Below, one piece after another: positions 8,036-16,386 of a stretch of 35,472 nt of DNA. Numbering within the stretch: position 1 is the stretch's first letter; each line of letters begins with the position of its first letter. A program made the position numbers and the translations under genes. The notes under the pieces were generated by a model that made no database searches, had not been told where the DNA came from, and was given only the letters and a program-made list of their open reading frames with translations. Origin of the DNA: Bacillota bacterium (lineage in GTDB: Bacteria; Bacillota; Sulfobacillia; JAJYWN01); the NCBI GenBank assembly GCA_021791495.1, contig JAJYWN010000049.1:1-35472 (forward strand), written 5' to 3'.

Positions 8036-9178
8036 ATGACCCTCCGGACCCGCCGGCGCCACCGCGCGCGCCGCCGGCGCTACAGACTGCGGTGGAAAGG
8101 GCCGGGCTGCCTGCTAGTAGTGGCAGTGGTCGTGTGCGGCCTCCTTGGGACGGCCCTTGTCTGGTCCCTGCACAGCGGCGGCCGCCCGACGTCCTCGGGA
8201 CAGACCGGGACCGCCTGGTTCCGGCTCCCCTGGACGGGTCCGAAGACTACGGGTCCAGACAAAGTGCCGGCCCCGCCGGTCTCTATCTACACCGGACGCG
8301 AGGTTTCGCCGGAGGTCTACCGGAGGCGCCCCCTGGCGGCCATGATCGATAACCTGGCCGCCGCCAGGCCTCAGAGCGGGCTGGATAAGGCGGACATGGT
8401 CTACGAGGTCCTGGCGGAAGGCGGCATTACGCGCTTCTTCGCCCTGTTCCAGGGTGATGCCGACGTGGTGGGGCCGGTGCGCAGCGTCCGCCACTACTTC
8501 CTCGACCTGGTCATGGAGCACGAGGCCATCCTGGTCCACTGTGGGCAGAGCCCGCAGGCCGAGGCCGACATCCCCGCCCTGAAGATCAATAACATCAACG
8601 AGCTGTCGGGGACTCAGGGGAAGTACTTTTGGCGCTCTAAGGACCGGCAGGCGCCCCACAACCTTTACACTTCCACGGCCCAACTTCGCCAGGCGGCGGC
8701 CCAGAGCGGTTACGCCGCCAACCTCTCCGCGGCGACGCCGGCGCCCATCTTCCGCCGGGGGACCATGCCCGCCTCGGCCGCGGCGGCGACGGACATCACC
8801 ATCAAGTACCCCGACTCCTATCTGCACTATCAGGTGCAGTACCAGTATGCTAACGGGGTCTACCTGCGCTTCAGCGAGGGGAAGCCTCACGCGGCGGCGC
8901 CCGGCGGCAAGCAGCTGACGGCGGACAGCGTCTTGGTGCAGTATGTTCCGGCCAAGCCCATCCCCAACGACCCGGCGCTCCGGATCGACGTCTTCTTCGT
9001 GGGACAAGGAAAGGCCACGCTGTTCGCGGGCGGGAAAACGGTGGAGGCTACCTGGAAGAAGGAATCGCGTTCGGCCCGGACGGAATTCTACGATGCGGAG
9101 GGCAAGCGCCTAACCGTGCCGCCGGGACGGACCTGGGTCATGGTGGTCCCGCCGGAGACGTCGGTGATCGCGAAATGA
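8036..9178 (+). CDS. DUF3048 domain-containing putative anchored protein (YerB-like)
   Basis: A 380-residue protein with a strongly Arg-rich cytoplasmic start, one hydrophobic anchor (about residues 24-44) and a DUF3048/YerB-like extracytoplasmic region. Recognisable segments are RRPLAAMIDN, ARPQSGLDKADMVYE and VGPVRSVRHYF. The family is common in Gram-positives and its function is not established; an envelope location is inferred from the topology. The C-terminal half (about 255-380) corresponds to the second DUF3048 lobe. The stop overlaps an ATG of the cdd frame as ATGA, although the better cdd start is slightly downstream. It is probably co-transcribed with the DUF502 gene. Confidence 0.87.
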   Translation: MTLRTRRRHRARRRRYRLRWKGPGCLLVVAVVVCGLLGTALVWSLHSGGRPTSSGQTGTAWFRLPWTGPKTTGPDKVPAPPVSIYTGREVSPEVYRRRPLAAMIDNLAAARPQSGLDKADMVYEVLAEGGITRFFALFQGDADVVGPVRSVRHYFLDLVMEHEAILVHCGQSPQAEADIPALKINNINELSGTQGKYFWRSKDRQAPHNLYTSTAQLRQAAAQSGYAANLSAATPAPIFRRGTMPASAAAATDITIKYPDSYLHYQVQYQYANGVYLRFSEGKPHAAAPGGKQLTADSVLVQYVPAKPIPNDPALRIDVFFVGQGKATLFAGGKTVEATWKKESRSARTEFYDAEGKRLTVPPGRTWVMVVPPETSVIAK

Positions 9179-9195
9179 GTGAGGGAGGTCCGGGA

Positions 9196-9648
9196 GTGGC
9201 GGACGGGACGAAAGGGGCAAGAGCGGAAGCCGGTGGCGGTGCTCCGCTAACTGAAAGTATGGCGGCCAGGCTGGTCGAGGCGGCCCGGCGGGCACGGGAG
9301 CACGCCTATGTGCCCTACTCGCATTTTCCGGTGGGCGCGGCGGTCCTGGCGGCCGATGGGACCATCTTCGCGGCCTCTAACGTGGAGAACGCTTCCTTCG
9401 GGCTGACCATTTGCGCCGAGCGGGCGGCCATCTTCAAGGCCGTGAGCGAAGGGCGCCGTGACCTGGTGGCTATCGCCGTGGTAGCCGACACCTCCGGACC
9501 GCCACGCCCTTGCGGCGCCTGCCGCCAAGTGATGGACGAGTTCAACCCAGCCATGACGGTAATCATGGCCAACCTCCGCGGCCAGGTGGAAACGCTTCCG
9601 CTGGCCGAGATGCTGGCCCGGCCTTTCCGGCTGGAAGGGCAGGTCTGA
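9196..9648 (+). CDS. cdd: cytidine deaminase
   Basis: The homotetrameric type of cytidine deaminase, which converts cytidine or deoxycytidine to uridine or deoxyuridine in pyrimidine salvage. The zinc site is complete: Cys73-Ala-Glu75 (Glu is the proton shuttle) and PCGAC with Cys106 and Cys109. GTG 9196 is preferred because GGGAGG sits 7-8 nt before it; ATG 9175, overlapping the previous stop, has no good ribosome site. The first 20 residues are non-conserved and Gly/Ala-rich. The stop lies 5 bp before era, as in the Bacillus order. Confidence 0.95.
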   Translation: MADGTKGARAEAGGGAPLTESMAARLVEAARRAREHAYVPYSHFPVGAAVLAADGTIFAASNVENASFGLTICAERAAIFKAVSEGRRDLVAIAVVADTSGPPRPCGACRQVMDEFNPAMTVIMANLRGQVETLPLAEMLARPFRLEGQV

Positions 9649-9653
9649 TAGGC

Positions 9654-10673
9654 ATGCCATACCGTTCGGGATTTGTCACCGTCATTGGCCGGCCGAACGT
9701 GGGCAAGTCCACCCTTGTCAACCGCATTTCTGGCCAGAAGATCTCCATCGTCTCCGACAAGCCGCAGACCACCCGTAACCGTATCATGGCCGTCGTGTCG
9801 GGAGACGGGTATCAGATCGTGTTCTTGGACACTCCGGGAATCCACAAACCCCGCCACCGTCTGGGTGAGTTCATGTTGAACGCCGTCCGGCAGTCCCTCG
9901 AGGAAGTGGACCTGGTGCTAATGGTGGTGGAGGCCCACGTGCGTCCCGGGCCGGGCGACCATTACGTGGCGGCCGAAGCGGAGAAGGCGGGGACGGCCTG
10001 TCTGCTGGTGGTGAACAAGGTGGACCTGGTGTCGGCGGGCGAAGCCGAAGTCGCCTGTCGCGCCTATGGTGAACTGGGCCGGTTCGCGAGTGTCCTGCCC
10101 GTCTCAGCGGCCCGCGGGGATAATCTGGACGAACTGACGCGGGCCATCATCGCCCACCTCCCCGAGGGGCCCCAGTACTACCCGGAGGACACCGTCACCG
10201 ATCAGCCGGAGAGATTCGTCGTGGCCGAACTGGTCCGGGAGAAGGTCTTTGAGCTGACCAGGGACGAGGTACCCCATTCCGTGGCCGTGACGGTGGATGA
10301 GATGACTCTGCGGGGCCGACCCTTCGAGAGCTCCGACCAGGATGCGGACGCAGATGAGGATGTGGACGAGGACTCGGACGCGGGCTCGGATGCGGACGCG
10401 GGCGAGGTGGGGGAGGACGCGGTGGCCGGCGGCAAGGGTGAGGCCGGCAAAGTCTACGTCAAAGCCACCATCCACGTGGAGAAAGACTCCCAAAAAGGCA
10501 TCATCATCGGCGCCAAGGGCCGGATGCTGAGGGAAATCGGCCAGCGGGCGCGAATAGACACGGAGAGGCTCCTTGGCTCGCCGGTATTCCTTGAACTCTG
10601 GGTGAAGGTGAACAAGGGTTGGAGGAACGAGGAAGCTGCCTTGCGCCGCCTGGGGTACCACGAGGAGCGGTAA
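9654..10673 (+). CDS. era: GTPase Era
   Basis: Essential GTPase that binds the 3' end of 16S rRNA during 30S assembly. The G motifs are GRPNVGKS (12-19), DTPG (59-62), NKVD (121-124) and SA (151-152). The C-terminal KH domain carries GIIIGAKG (282-289). The start is ATG 9654; the open frame continues upstream but overlaps cdd. At 339 residues it is longer than the usual ~300. The excess is an acidic Asp/Glu/Ala/Gly-rich insert (about 226-264, bases 10329-10446) in the first strand-loop of the KH domain, directly before the conserved VYVKATIHVEKDSQKG. All catalytic and RNA-binding motifs are intact. Confidence 0.95.
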   Translation: MPYRSGFVTVIGRPNVGKSTLVNRISGQKISIVSDKPQTTRNRIMAVVSGDGYQIVFLDTPGIHKPRHRLGEFMLNAVRQSLEEVDLVLMVVEAHVRPGPGDHYVAAEAEKAGTACLLVVNKVDLVSAGEAEVACRAYGELGRFASVLPVSAARGDNLDELTRAIIAHLPEGPQYYPEDTVTDQPERFVVAELVREKVFELTRDEVPHSVAVTVDEMTLRGRPFESSDQDADADEDVDEDSDAGSDADAGEVGEDAVAGGKGEAGKVYVKATIHVEKDSQKGIIIGAKGRMLREIGQRARIDTERLLGSPVFLELWVKVNKGWRNEEAALRRLGYHEER

Positions 10674-10676
10674 CGG

Positions 10677-10709
10677 GACCGAGCCGAGACCGAGCCTCGA
10701 CCGAGCTAC
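10677..10709. repeat. three tandem 11-bp repeats upstream of deoC
   Basis: GACCGAGC starts at 10677, 10688 and 10699, an exact 11-bp period (units GACCGAGCCGA, GACCGAGCCTC, GACCGAGCTAC). The array begins just after the era stop and ends 28 bp before the deoC start. One copy per helical turn would suit a regulator-binding site; simple slippage is the alternative. Confidence 0.8.
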
Positions 10710-10737
10710 CAAATCACGGATATGGGGGGCGGGTACC

Positions 10738-11463
10738 ATGACCACCAAGATGACTCCGGCTCAGCTAGCTGCGACCATTGACCACACTCTCCTTAAACCC
10801 GAGGCCACAGCCGCCGATATTGAGGCCTTATGTAAAGAGGCTCTCGAATACCGATTTGCCGCGGTATGCGTGAATCCGAGTTATGTAACCTTGTGCGCCG
10901 AACGGTTGAAGGGGTCTACGGTGGCGGTATGCACCGTCATTGGCTTCCCCCTCGGCACCCATGAACCCGAGGTCAAGGCCTTCGAGGCGGCCCGCGCCGT
11001 GGCCGCCGGCGCCTCCGAGGTGGATATGGTCATTAACGTCGGCGCTCTCCGCGGCGGCAACGCCGACCTGGTCCTCGCGGACATCGAGGCTGTGGTCCAG
11101 GCCAGCCGTCAGGCTGGAGAGCAGGCTGTCCGCGCCGGGCGGCGCTTCTCCGAGCAGGGGCGCCCCTTGGTGAAGGTGATTATCGAAACCTGTTTTCTGA
11201 CCGACGATCAGAAGCGGCTGGCCTGCCGCTTGGCCGCCCAGGCCGGGGCTGATTACGTCAAGACGTCGACGGGCTTCGGCCCCGCCGGGGCTAAGCTGGA
11301 AGATGTGCGCCTAATGAAGGAGGCTGCCGGTGGATTGAAGGTGAAAGCCGCCGGTGGCATCCGCGACCTGCCCACGGCTCTAGCCATGCTGGAGGCCGGA
11401 GCCAGCCGCCTGGGCGCCAGCGCCGGGGCCAAACTGGTGAAAGAACTGGCCGATGCTGTATAA
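10738..11463 (+). CDS. deoC: deoxyribose-phosphate aldolase
   Basis: Class I aldolase that cleaves 2-deoxyribose 5-phosphate to acetaldehyde and glyceraldehyde 3-phosphate in deoxynucleoside catabolism. The Schiff-base lysine is Lys175 in DYVKTSTGF; Lys203 in VKAAGG and Asp96 in EVDMVIN complete the catalytic set. At 241 residues it is slightly long because of a helix-loop insert near 125-143. The ATG 10738 has a G-rich ribosome site. Placement between era and recO is unusual, but it fits functionally with cdd two genes upstream: deaminated deoxynucleosides feed into DeoC. Its end overlaps recO by 11 bp. Confidence 0.95.
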   Translation: MTTKMTPAQLAATIDHTLLKPEATAADIEALCKEALEYRFAAVCVNPSYVTLCAERLKGSTVAVCTVIGFPLGTHEPEVKAFEAARAVAAGASEVDMVINVGALRGGNADLVLADIEAVVQASRQAGEQAVRAGRRFSEQGRPLVKVIIETCFLTDDQKRLACRLAAQAGADYVKTSTGFGPAGAKLEDVRLMKEAAGGLKVKAAGGIRDLPTALAMLEAGASRLGASAGAKLVKELADAV

Positions 11464-12268
11464 AGTCGACGCCATCGTCCTCCGGTCGCGGGACCTGGGC
11501 GAGGCCGACAAGGTTCTAACTCTCTACTCAAAAGAGGAGGGCAAGCTGCAGGCGGCGGCGCGCGGGGCCCGGCGCCCCCGGAACCGCATGGCCGGAGCCT
11601 CTCAGGCCCTGACCCACGGCCAGTTCATGTTGTTTCGGGGGCGCGGTCTGGACACGGTCAGCCAATGCCAGATCGAGGATTCCTTCCAAGGGCTCCGAGA
11701 CGACCTGGTGAAGGGGGCCGCCGCCCAGTACGCAGCCGAGCTGCTGGACCTCCTCTCCCGCGAGCGGGACCGGAACGAGGGCGCCTTCTTGCTTCTGCTG
11801 ACGTGCCTTTTCTTGCTGAACGAAGCCGACGATGTGGACTTCATCCTGCGCCTGTACGAACTGCGCCTCCTAGCCTCTCTGGGTTTCCGCCCCCGCTTGG
11901 ACCGGTGCGCCGGCTGTGGCGGGCCGGTGACCTCAAACCCCGTCTTCTTCGGCCTGGCCTCCGGAGGCGTCCTGTGCCAGGACTGTCAGGCCGGCTCCAC
12001 GTCGGCCGCCGTCGCCGACGCGGATGCGGCCGGCGGCGCCGAGCCGGGGCACCTATTGTCCAGGGGCACCGTGGAGACCATGCGCCGCATGCTGGACGGC
12101 GATCTGCGCCGGGCCATGAACCTCCGCCCGACGACGGCTACCAGGGCGGAAATGGCCAGGGCCGTCCACGGCTACATCCTCTACCATTTCGACAAACTCC
12201 CCCGATCCCTGGAGTTTCTTGAAACACTGTTGAAGCCCGCGCAAACTCGCTTAGACACGCAATCCTGA
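11453..12268 (+). CDS. recO: DNA repair protein RecO
   Basis: RecO mediates RecA loading onto SSB-coated single strands in RecF-pathway recombination. The N-terminal OB fold begins MLYKVDAIVLRSRDLGEADK, and the C-terminal helical domain carries a zinc ribbon with Cys152, Cys155, Cys175 and Cys178. Directly after the last Cys pair is a low-complexity Gly/Ala/Ser/Asp insert (11991-12050), so the protein is 271 residues against a usual 240-255. The start overlaps deoC by 11 bp. It ends the first conserved block; glyQ, its usual neighbour, lies 12.8 kb further on. Confidence 0.93.
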   Translation: MLYKVDAIVLRSRDLGEADKVLTLYSKEEGKLQAAARGARRPRNRMAGASQALTHGQFMLFRGRGLDTVSQCQIEDSFQGLRDDLVKGAAAQYAAELLDLLSRERDRNEGAFLLLLTCLFLLNEADDVDFILRLYELRLLASLGFRPRLDRCAGCGGPVTSNPVFFGLASGGVLCQDCQAGSTSAAVADADAAGGAEPGHLLSRGTVETMRRMLDGDLRRAMNLRPTTATRAEMARAVHGYILYHFDKLPRSLEFLETLLKPAQTRLDTQS

Positions 12269-12571
12269 AGGATTTTCCCGCCATCTGGTAGAATCTGGGC
12301 CGGAAATTGTCCGGGTTTTGCACTATCGCGAGACCGGCGGCCCAGATCGGACCGCCGGAAGCACAGAACGTTCTCAGAATGCTGCACGTACCGTCCTCCT
12401 CACGTTGTTACGACCACGAATCGGATTCTTTCGCACAGGCGGAAGGACCGTGTCCTTCCACAATCTCGGTTACTGGTGCGCGAAAGATGAGGTGGTGGCC
12501 ACCAGAGAGTAGGAAAGCCCTCTTAGCGTTGCTGTGGCCGTCAACAGTGGACACGCGAAAGGAGCAATGGG
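12269..12571. other. intergenic region after recO, before the solute-binding protein gene
   Basis: No convincing gene lies in these 303 bases. They hold a weak terminator-like hairpin CCGGA/TCCGG followed by GTTTT (12300-12319), which may end the yqfC-recO transcript. There is also a 7-bp hairpin CCGGCGG/CCGCCGG (12334-12340 with 12352-12358) without a U run, and a 10-bp palindrome AGAACGTTCT (12365-12374). I could not identify a good -35/-10 pair for the downstream gene. Confidence 0.5.
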
Positions 12572-14134
12572 ATGCGCAAACTCAAACTCGTCCTTACACT
12601 AGTCCTGATCTTCGTCATGGTAGCTTCTCTGTCAGCCTGCGGCGGCGGAAAAGCCAAGAACACCGGCAAGACCATCGTCATGGCCCGCCCGATGGACTCC
12701 GATAACCTGGACCCCGTTATCCAGGACGGTAACGTGAATATCTGGGTGTTCAACCTCGTGATGGAGACTCTGGTGAAGACCGATGCCGAGGGCACCAAGA
12801 ATGACCTGCCGGGCCTCGCCACCGAGTGGAAAGTTGCCCCCGATAAGAAGTCCATCACCTTCACCCTACGCCAGGGCGTGAAGTTCTCCGATGGGACGAA
12901 CATGACGGCCGACGATGTCGTCTTCTCGCTGGAGCGTGCCCGGACCACCAAGGCATCACCGTGGCTCTTCGCCCTCGAGGCCGTTGAGAAGACGGAGAAA
13001 GTGGATGCCAGCCATGTGAAGGTATCCTTGAAGAGCGAATGGTCGCCCATTTTCGCCGACTTGGCCATGTTCAACGTGGTCATTACGTCGAAGGCCTACT
13101 TCGAGAAGGTCGGCGCCCAAGCCTATTCGCAGAAGCCGATCGGTACCGGGCCCTTCATGTTCGTCGAATGGAAGAAGGGCGAGTACATCCTCCTGAAGAG
13201 GAACCCCTATTACTGGCAGAAGGGCAAGCCTCTGGTCGATGAGATCAAGATCACGGTGGTGCCAGACGACAACACCCGTATCATGCAGTTGCAGAGCGGG
13301 GCCATCGACATGATGGAGTTCGTGCCCTTCAGCCGCGTGGTGGACATTCAGAAGGACCCGAACCTGAACATGATCCTGGTCCCGTCCACCAGCACGACCT
13401 ACATCGGCTTCAACAACAGCAAGCCGCCTTTCAATGATCCCAAGGTCCGCAACGCTATGGCCTACGGTACCGACAAGGCGGCGCTAATCAAGACCATCCT
13501 GTTCGGCAACGGCTACGAAGCCACGTCCTTCATGCCCAAGGCCGGACCGATGTGGAACCCCAACATCAAGTCCAAGCCCTATGACGCGGCGAAAGCCAAG
13601 CAGATGCTGGCCGAAGCCGGCTATCCCGATGGTTTCAAGACTGAAATAGCCATCAACCCGGCCCGGCTGAACGACGTGCAGATCGCCACCGTCTTGAAGG
13701 ACCAGTGGGCCAGAATCGGCGTGGAACTGACGGTCAAGCAGTTGGACGCCGCCACGCTCCGCACCTATACCCGCGGTCTCCAGTACCAGGTGTCCGTGGG
13801 CGGGTGGACCAACGACATCGTGGACTCTTCCCAGATCACCGAGTACATGACCAACCCCACCGTATCCAGGTGCTTCTGGACCGGCTGGGAAGTGGCCAAG
13901 GACTCCAAGCAGAAGCAGGCCTTCGACCTAGCCGTCAAAGCCAAGAGCGAACTGGATAACGCCAAGCGGCAGGAACTCTACTACCAGATCCAGCAGTTGG
14001 TAGATGACGACATGCCACGTATCCCCATCTACCACACGCCTTACCTGTTCGCCACCAGGAAAACCATTACCGGGTTCGTCCAAACCCCGCTGGGAAACTA
14101 CTGGTTCGAAAACCTGGACAAGGTAACCAAGTAG
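12572..14134 (+). CDS. ABC transporter solute-binding lipoprotein, family 5 (Opp/Dpp type)
   Basis: A 520-residue extracytoplasmic substrate-binding protein of the SBP_bac_5 family (oligopeptide, dipeptide, nickel or glycoside binding). It has a basic start, a hydrophobic signal helix and the lipobox LSAC with the lipidated Cys near residue 23. The family pattern is visible in FTLRQGVKFSDG, then NPYYWQ and NDPKVRNAMAYGTD. ATG 12572 follows AAAGGAG (12558-12564). No permease or ATPase genes of an Opp/Dpp system are adjacent, so it is an orphan here and must work with transport components encoded elsewhere. The ligand cannot be assigned from sequence. A bidirectional terminator follows the gene. 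Confidence 0.92.
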   Translation: MRKLKLVLTLVLIFVMVASLSACGGGKAKNTGKTIVMARPMDSDNLDPVIQDGNVNIWVFNLVMETLVKTDAEGTKNDLPGLATEWKVAPDKKSITFTLRQGVKFSDGTNMTADDVVFSLERARTTKASPWLFALEAVEKTEKVDASHVKVSLKSEWSPIFADLAMFNVVITSKAYFEKVGAQAYSQKPIGTGPFMFVEWKKGEYILLKRNPYYWQKGKPLVDEIKITVVPDDNTRIMQLQSGAIDMMEFVPFSRVVDIQKDPNLNMILVPSTSTTYIGFNNSKPPFNDPKVRNAMAYGTDKAALIKTILFGNGYEATSFMPKAGPMWNPNIKSKPYDAAKAKQMLAEAGYPDGFKTEIAINPARLNDVQIATVLKDQWARIGVELTVKQLDAATLRTYTRGLQYQVSVGGWTNDIVDSSQITEYMTNPTVSRCFWTGWEVAKDSKQKQAFDLAVKAKSELDNAKRQELYYQIQQLVDDDMPRIPIYHTPYLFATRKTITGFVQTPLGNYWFENLDKVTK

Positions 14135-14196
14135 TATCACAGAGCGGCTGTGGCCAGGCGCCAGTTAGCCAGCAGACTCATCTGGCGAAATGTGGG

Positions 14197-14222
14197 AAGG
14201 GCCGGGAGATAGCCCGGCCCTT
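14197..14222. terminator. bidirectional intrinsic terminator
   Basis: A 10-bp perfect stem, AAGGGCCGGG (14197-14206) with CCCGGCCCTT (14213-14222) and a 6-nt loop, lies between the convergent solute-binding gene (+) and glycosidase gene (-). The plus strand continues with a pyrimidine-rich stretch. A second hairpin CGCCAG/CTGGCG (14159-14164 with 14182-14187) precedes it. Confidence 0.85.
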
Positions 14223-14252
14223 CTCCTTGTCGTCGGCTATCTTCGTCGAGGC

Positions 14253-16382
14253 TCACTCTTCCTGGCCGCCGAAGGCCATGGTCATGGCATAGGCCAGGAA
14301 ACCGGCACAAGTAGCGAACGCCGCGCCCGTTTTGGCCACCCCCGTGTGGCGGTCGAAGGCCTCGCAGGCCAGGCCCCCGTCCAGCGGAGCTTCCAAGAGG
14401 ATGTTCTTGACCTCGCCGGCGCGCCCGCACAGGAGGCTGTTGAAGACGCCCATGACGAAGGGATGTTCCGAGTGGGGGCACCCTACTTCCTTGAAGCGGC
14501 CGTCCAGGTACGAGTGGGGATTGTCTCCCGAGTGGATCCAGGCCACGGTGTTACGGAAAACCTCGTTGTCCGGGCCGCACAGGCCGTAGTACGAAAGCAG
14601 CTGTAGCGAACCGGGCGGCTCATCGTAGACCTTGGTCGCCCCGTCGAGGTCGGTGGACCAGGCAAACATGGGACCAAGAGGGCCGGGCACCACACAATGG
14701 CGGAAGATGGCCTGGCGCACCGCGGCGGCCATCCGTAGGTAGATGCCTCCCGCTATCTCTGGCTCTGTGGCCGCGGAGGCCCGCAGCCCGGCCGGCGCGG
14801 ATAGGTCTTTCTGGCCCGGACCGTCGGGCGCAGCCTCTTCCCGGGGGAAGGCGGTGAAGAGAGGTCGGTACAAACCGGCGTCGCTCCAGGCGGCGATAAT
14901 GTCGAACATCAGGGCGACCAGCGTGTTGTCGTAGGTGACATAACGATAGGCAGCCGGATCGTCGGACGGGTAGAGGAAGGTCTCAAACAGCCATTCCGAC
15001 GGGTGTTTCTTCAAAAACAGTCGTCGCTCGATGTAGCGGAGCCCTTCGGACACGCCTTCGCGGCGGAGCAGGGAGTCGTCGCCTGTCCGGTGGCGGTAGG
15101 CTTCCAGGGCGATGACGTAGGCGCACAGCTCGTCCAGTTCGAATCCCGGGTAGAGCAGGGTGCCATCCATGTATAGGCTGTGGATGCCGGCGTGCTTGAG
15201 GTACCGCGTGAAACACGCCTCCAGCATCTCGCGGGCCGTCTCCGGCTCGACCATCAGGACGGCGGGGAAGCTCCAGAGGAGGGTGTCGCGAGCCCAGAAG
15301 GCGGCGCTTACGTAGTAGAGGGGGCTACGCGAGGTGACGCACGCCAGCTCCTCGGTATCGACGGTCCGGCCCACGGCGAAGAAGTAGTTGAAGAAGAGGT
15401 TGAGGTTGGCCACAGCCTCCAACTTCTCACGCTCGGAGGGCTCGGCCTTGGTAAGCCCGACGGCTTTCCGCTCCAGCCACTTCGAAGTCCTGTCCAACAG
15501 TTCCCTCCAGCCGTGCCGGGCCAAGTCGATGGCGGTGGTCCGCGCCCCATCACCCTCGCGGTTCACGCCGAAATAAAAGGCCAGCTCCACCGAGGCCGGC
15601 TCCATCAAACGCCCGTCAGGGGACCCTGCGTCTCCCCCATCCACCGCCGGCGCAGGCGGCAGGTCGAAGGTCTTGGAGAACTCGTAGGTGATGGGCTCGC
15701 CGGCGGTAACGGCAAAATCCGTTCGATCCCCCCGCCCGTTTCCCCGCGAAACAGGTCGCCAGACACAGGTATCCAGCGCCTCCGAGGGCATCAGCGCCCA
15801 CCCCAGAATGGCCGGACCGGGACGAACTTCGAAGACTGGGCCGGCCGTCCACCGGTCCCGGTGAACACGGTGGGTGCCGTAAACCCGTCCAGAGGTATAC
15901 ACAGTCTGGAGAGTGTCACCCCATTGGCCGCGCAGGCCAAGGGTGACTCGCGCGGGCCCGGTCGCGGTAGCGGTGGCGCGCAGGACGTAAACGAAACCCT
16001 TGTCGCCCAGTGGAGCGAAAATGGTACCTTCCAAGGTAACGCCGACGTCGGCAAGAGCGGCTCGGAAGCGGGGAAGGAAGTGCCCCAGTCTCTCCCAAGA
16101 GAGGTGCCCCGCCAGAGGCAGTTCGTGGCCGTTCACGCGAAGGAACGGCGCCAGGAGGGCGGGTTCACCGGGGCCGGCCGGGACCTTGGAGGCCGGCGCC
16201 GGGCCGCAGACCTCTAAGAGGGAGACCAGGCCCATGTGCAGCGCGCCGAAACGTTCCACTGCTCCGTCTGCAGGCCGAATGGTGGGCAGACTGACAAACT
16301 CATTCCCCGTGGGTATGAAAGCCACGTGGTCGCTGATTTCCTCGGGAGTGGTGAGGAGCCGCCCCTCGTGGGTCTTGACCAA
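14253..16382 (-). CDS. six-hairpin glycosidase, GH125-like
   Basis: A 709-residue protein. The first ~300 residues look beta-rich and family-unspecific; the remainder resembles an (alpha/alpha)6 glycosidase. It shares landmarks with GH125 exo-alpha-mannosidases: FWARDT in place of WLRDS, then PPGSLQLLSYYGL, the SGDNPHSYLDG segment, and near the C-terminus a GCPHSEH and CEAFDRHTG pattern. The assignment is by my recall of motif order, so family membership is likely but the substrate is not known. There is no signal peptide, so it should be cytoplasmic. TTG 16382 is the start, with GGAGGAGGG upstream. It is the third gene of a reverse-strand operon, 4 bp after the nitrilase stop. Confidence 0.75.
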   Translation of the reverse strand: MVKTHEGRLLTTPEEISDHVAFIPTGNEFVSLPTIRPADGAVERFGALHMGLVSLLEVCGPAPASKVPAGPGEPALLAPFLRVNGHELPLAGHLSWERLGHFLPRFRAALADVGVTLEGTIFAPLGDKGFVYVLRATATATGPARVTLGLRGQWGDTLQTVYTSGRVYGTHRVHRDRWTAGPVFEVRPGPAILGWALMPSEALDTCVWRPVSRGNGRGDRTDFAVTAGEPITYEFSKTFDLPPAPAVDGGDAGSPDGRLMEPASVELAFYFGVNREGDGARTTAIDLARHGWRELLDRTSKWLERKAVGLTKAEPSEREKLEAVANLNLFFNYFFAVGRTVDTEELACVTSRSPLYYVSAAFWARDTLLWSFPAVLMVEPETAREMLEACFTRYLKHAGIHSLYMDGTLLYPGFELDELCAYVIALEAYRHRTGDDSLLRREGVSEGLRYIERRLFLKKHPSEWLFETFLYPSDDPAAYRYVTYDNTLVALMFDIIAAWSDAGLYRPLFTAFPREEAAPDGPGQKDLSAPAGLRASAATEPEIAGGIYLRMAAAVRQAIFRHCVVPGPLGPMFAWSTDLDGATKVYDEPPGSLQLLSYYGLCGPDNEVFRNTVAWIHSGDNPHSYLDGRFKEVGCPHSEHPFVMGVFNSLLCGRAGEVKNILLEAPLDGGLACEAFDRHTGVAKTGAAFATCAGFLAYAMTMAFGGQEE

Positions 16383-16386
16383 GAGA

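Noticed and set aside
12365-12374. AGAACGTTCT palindrome as a LexA box
   Set aside because: The Gram-positive LexA (DinR) box needs GAAC-4-GTTC spacing; here GAAC and GTTC are adjacent.
15180-16217. Long plus-strand open frame opposite the GH125-like gene
   Set aside because: Antisense shadow with low-complexity Gly/Arg-rich translation, no ribosome site and no motif.
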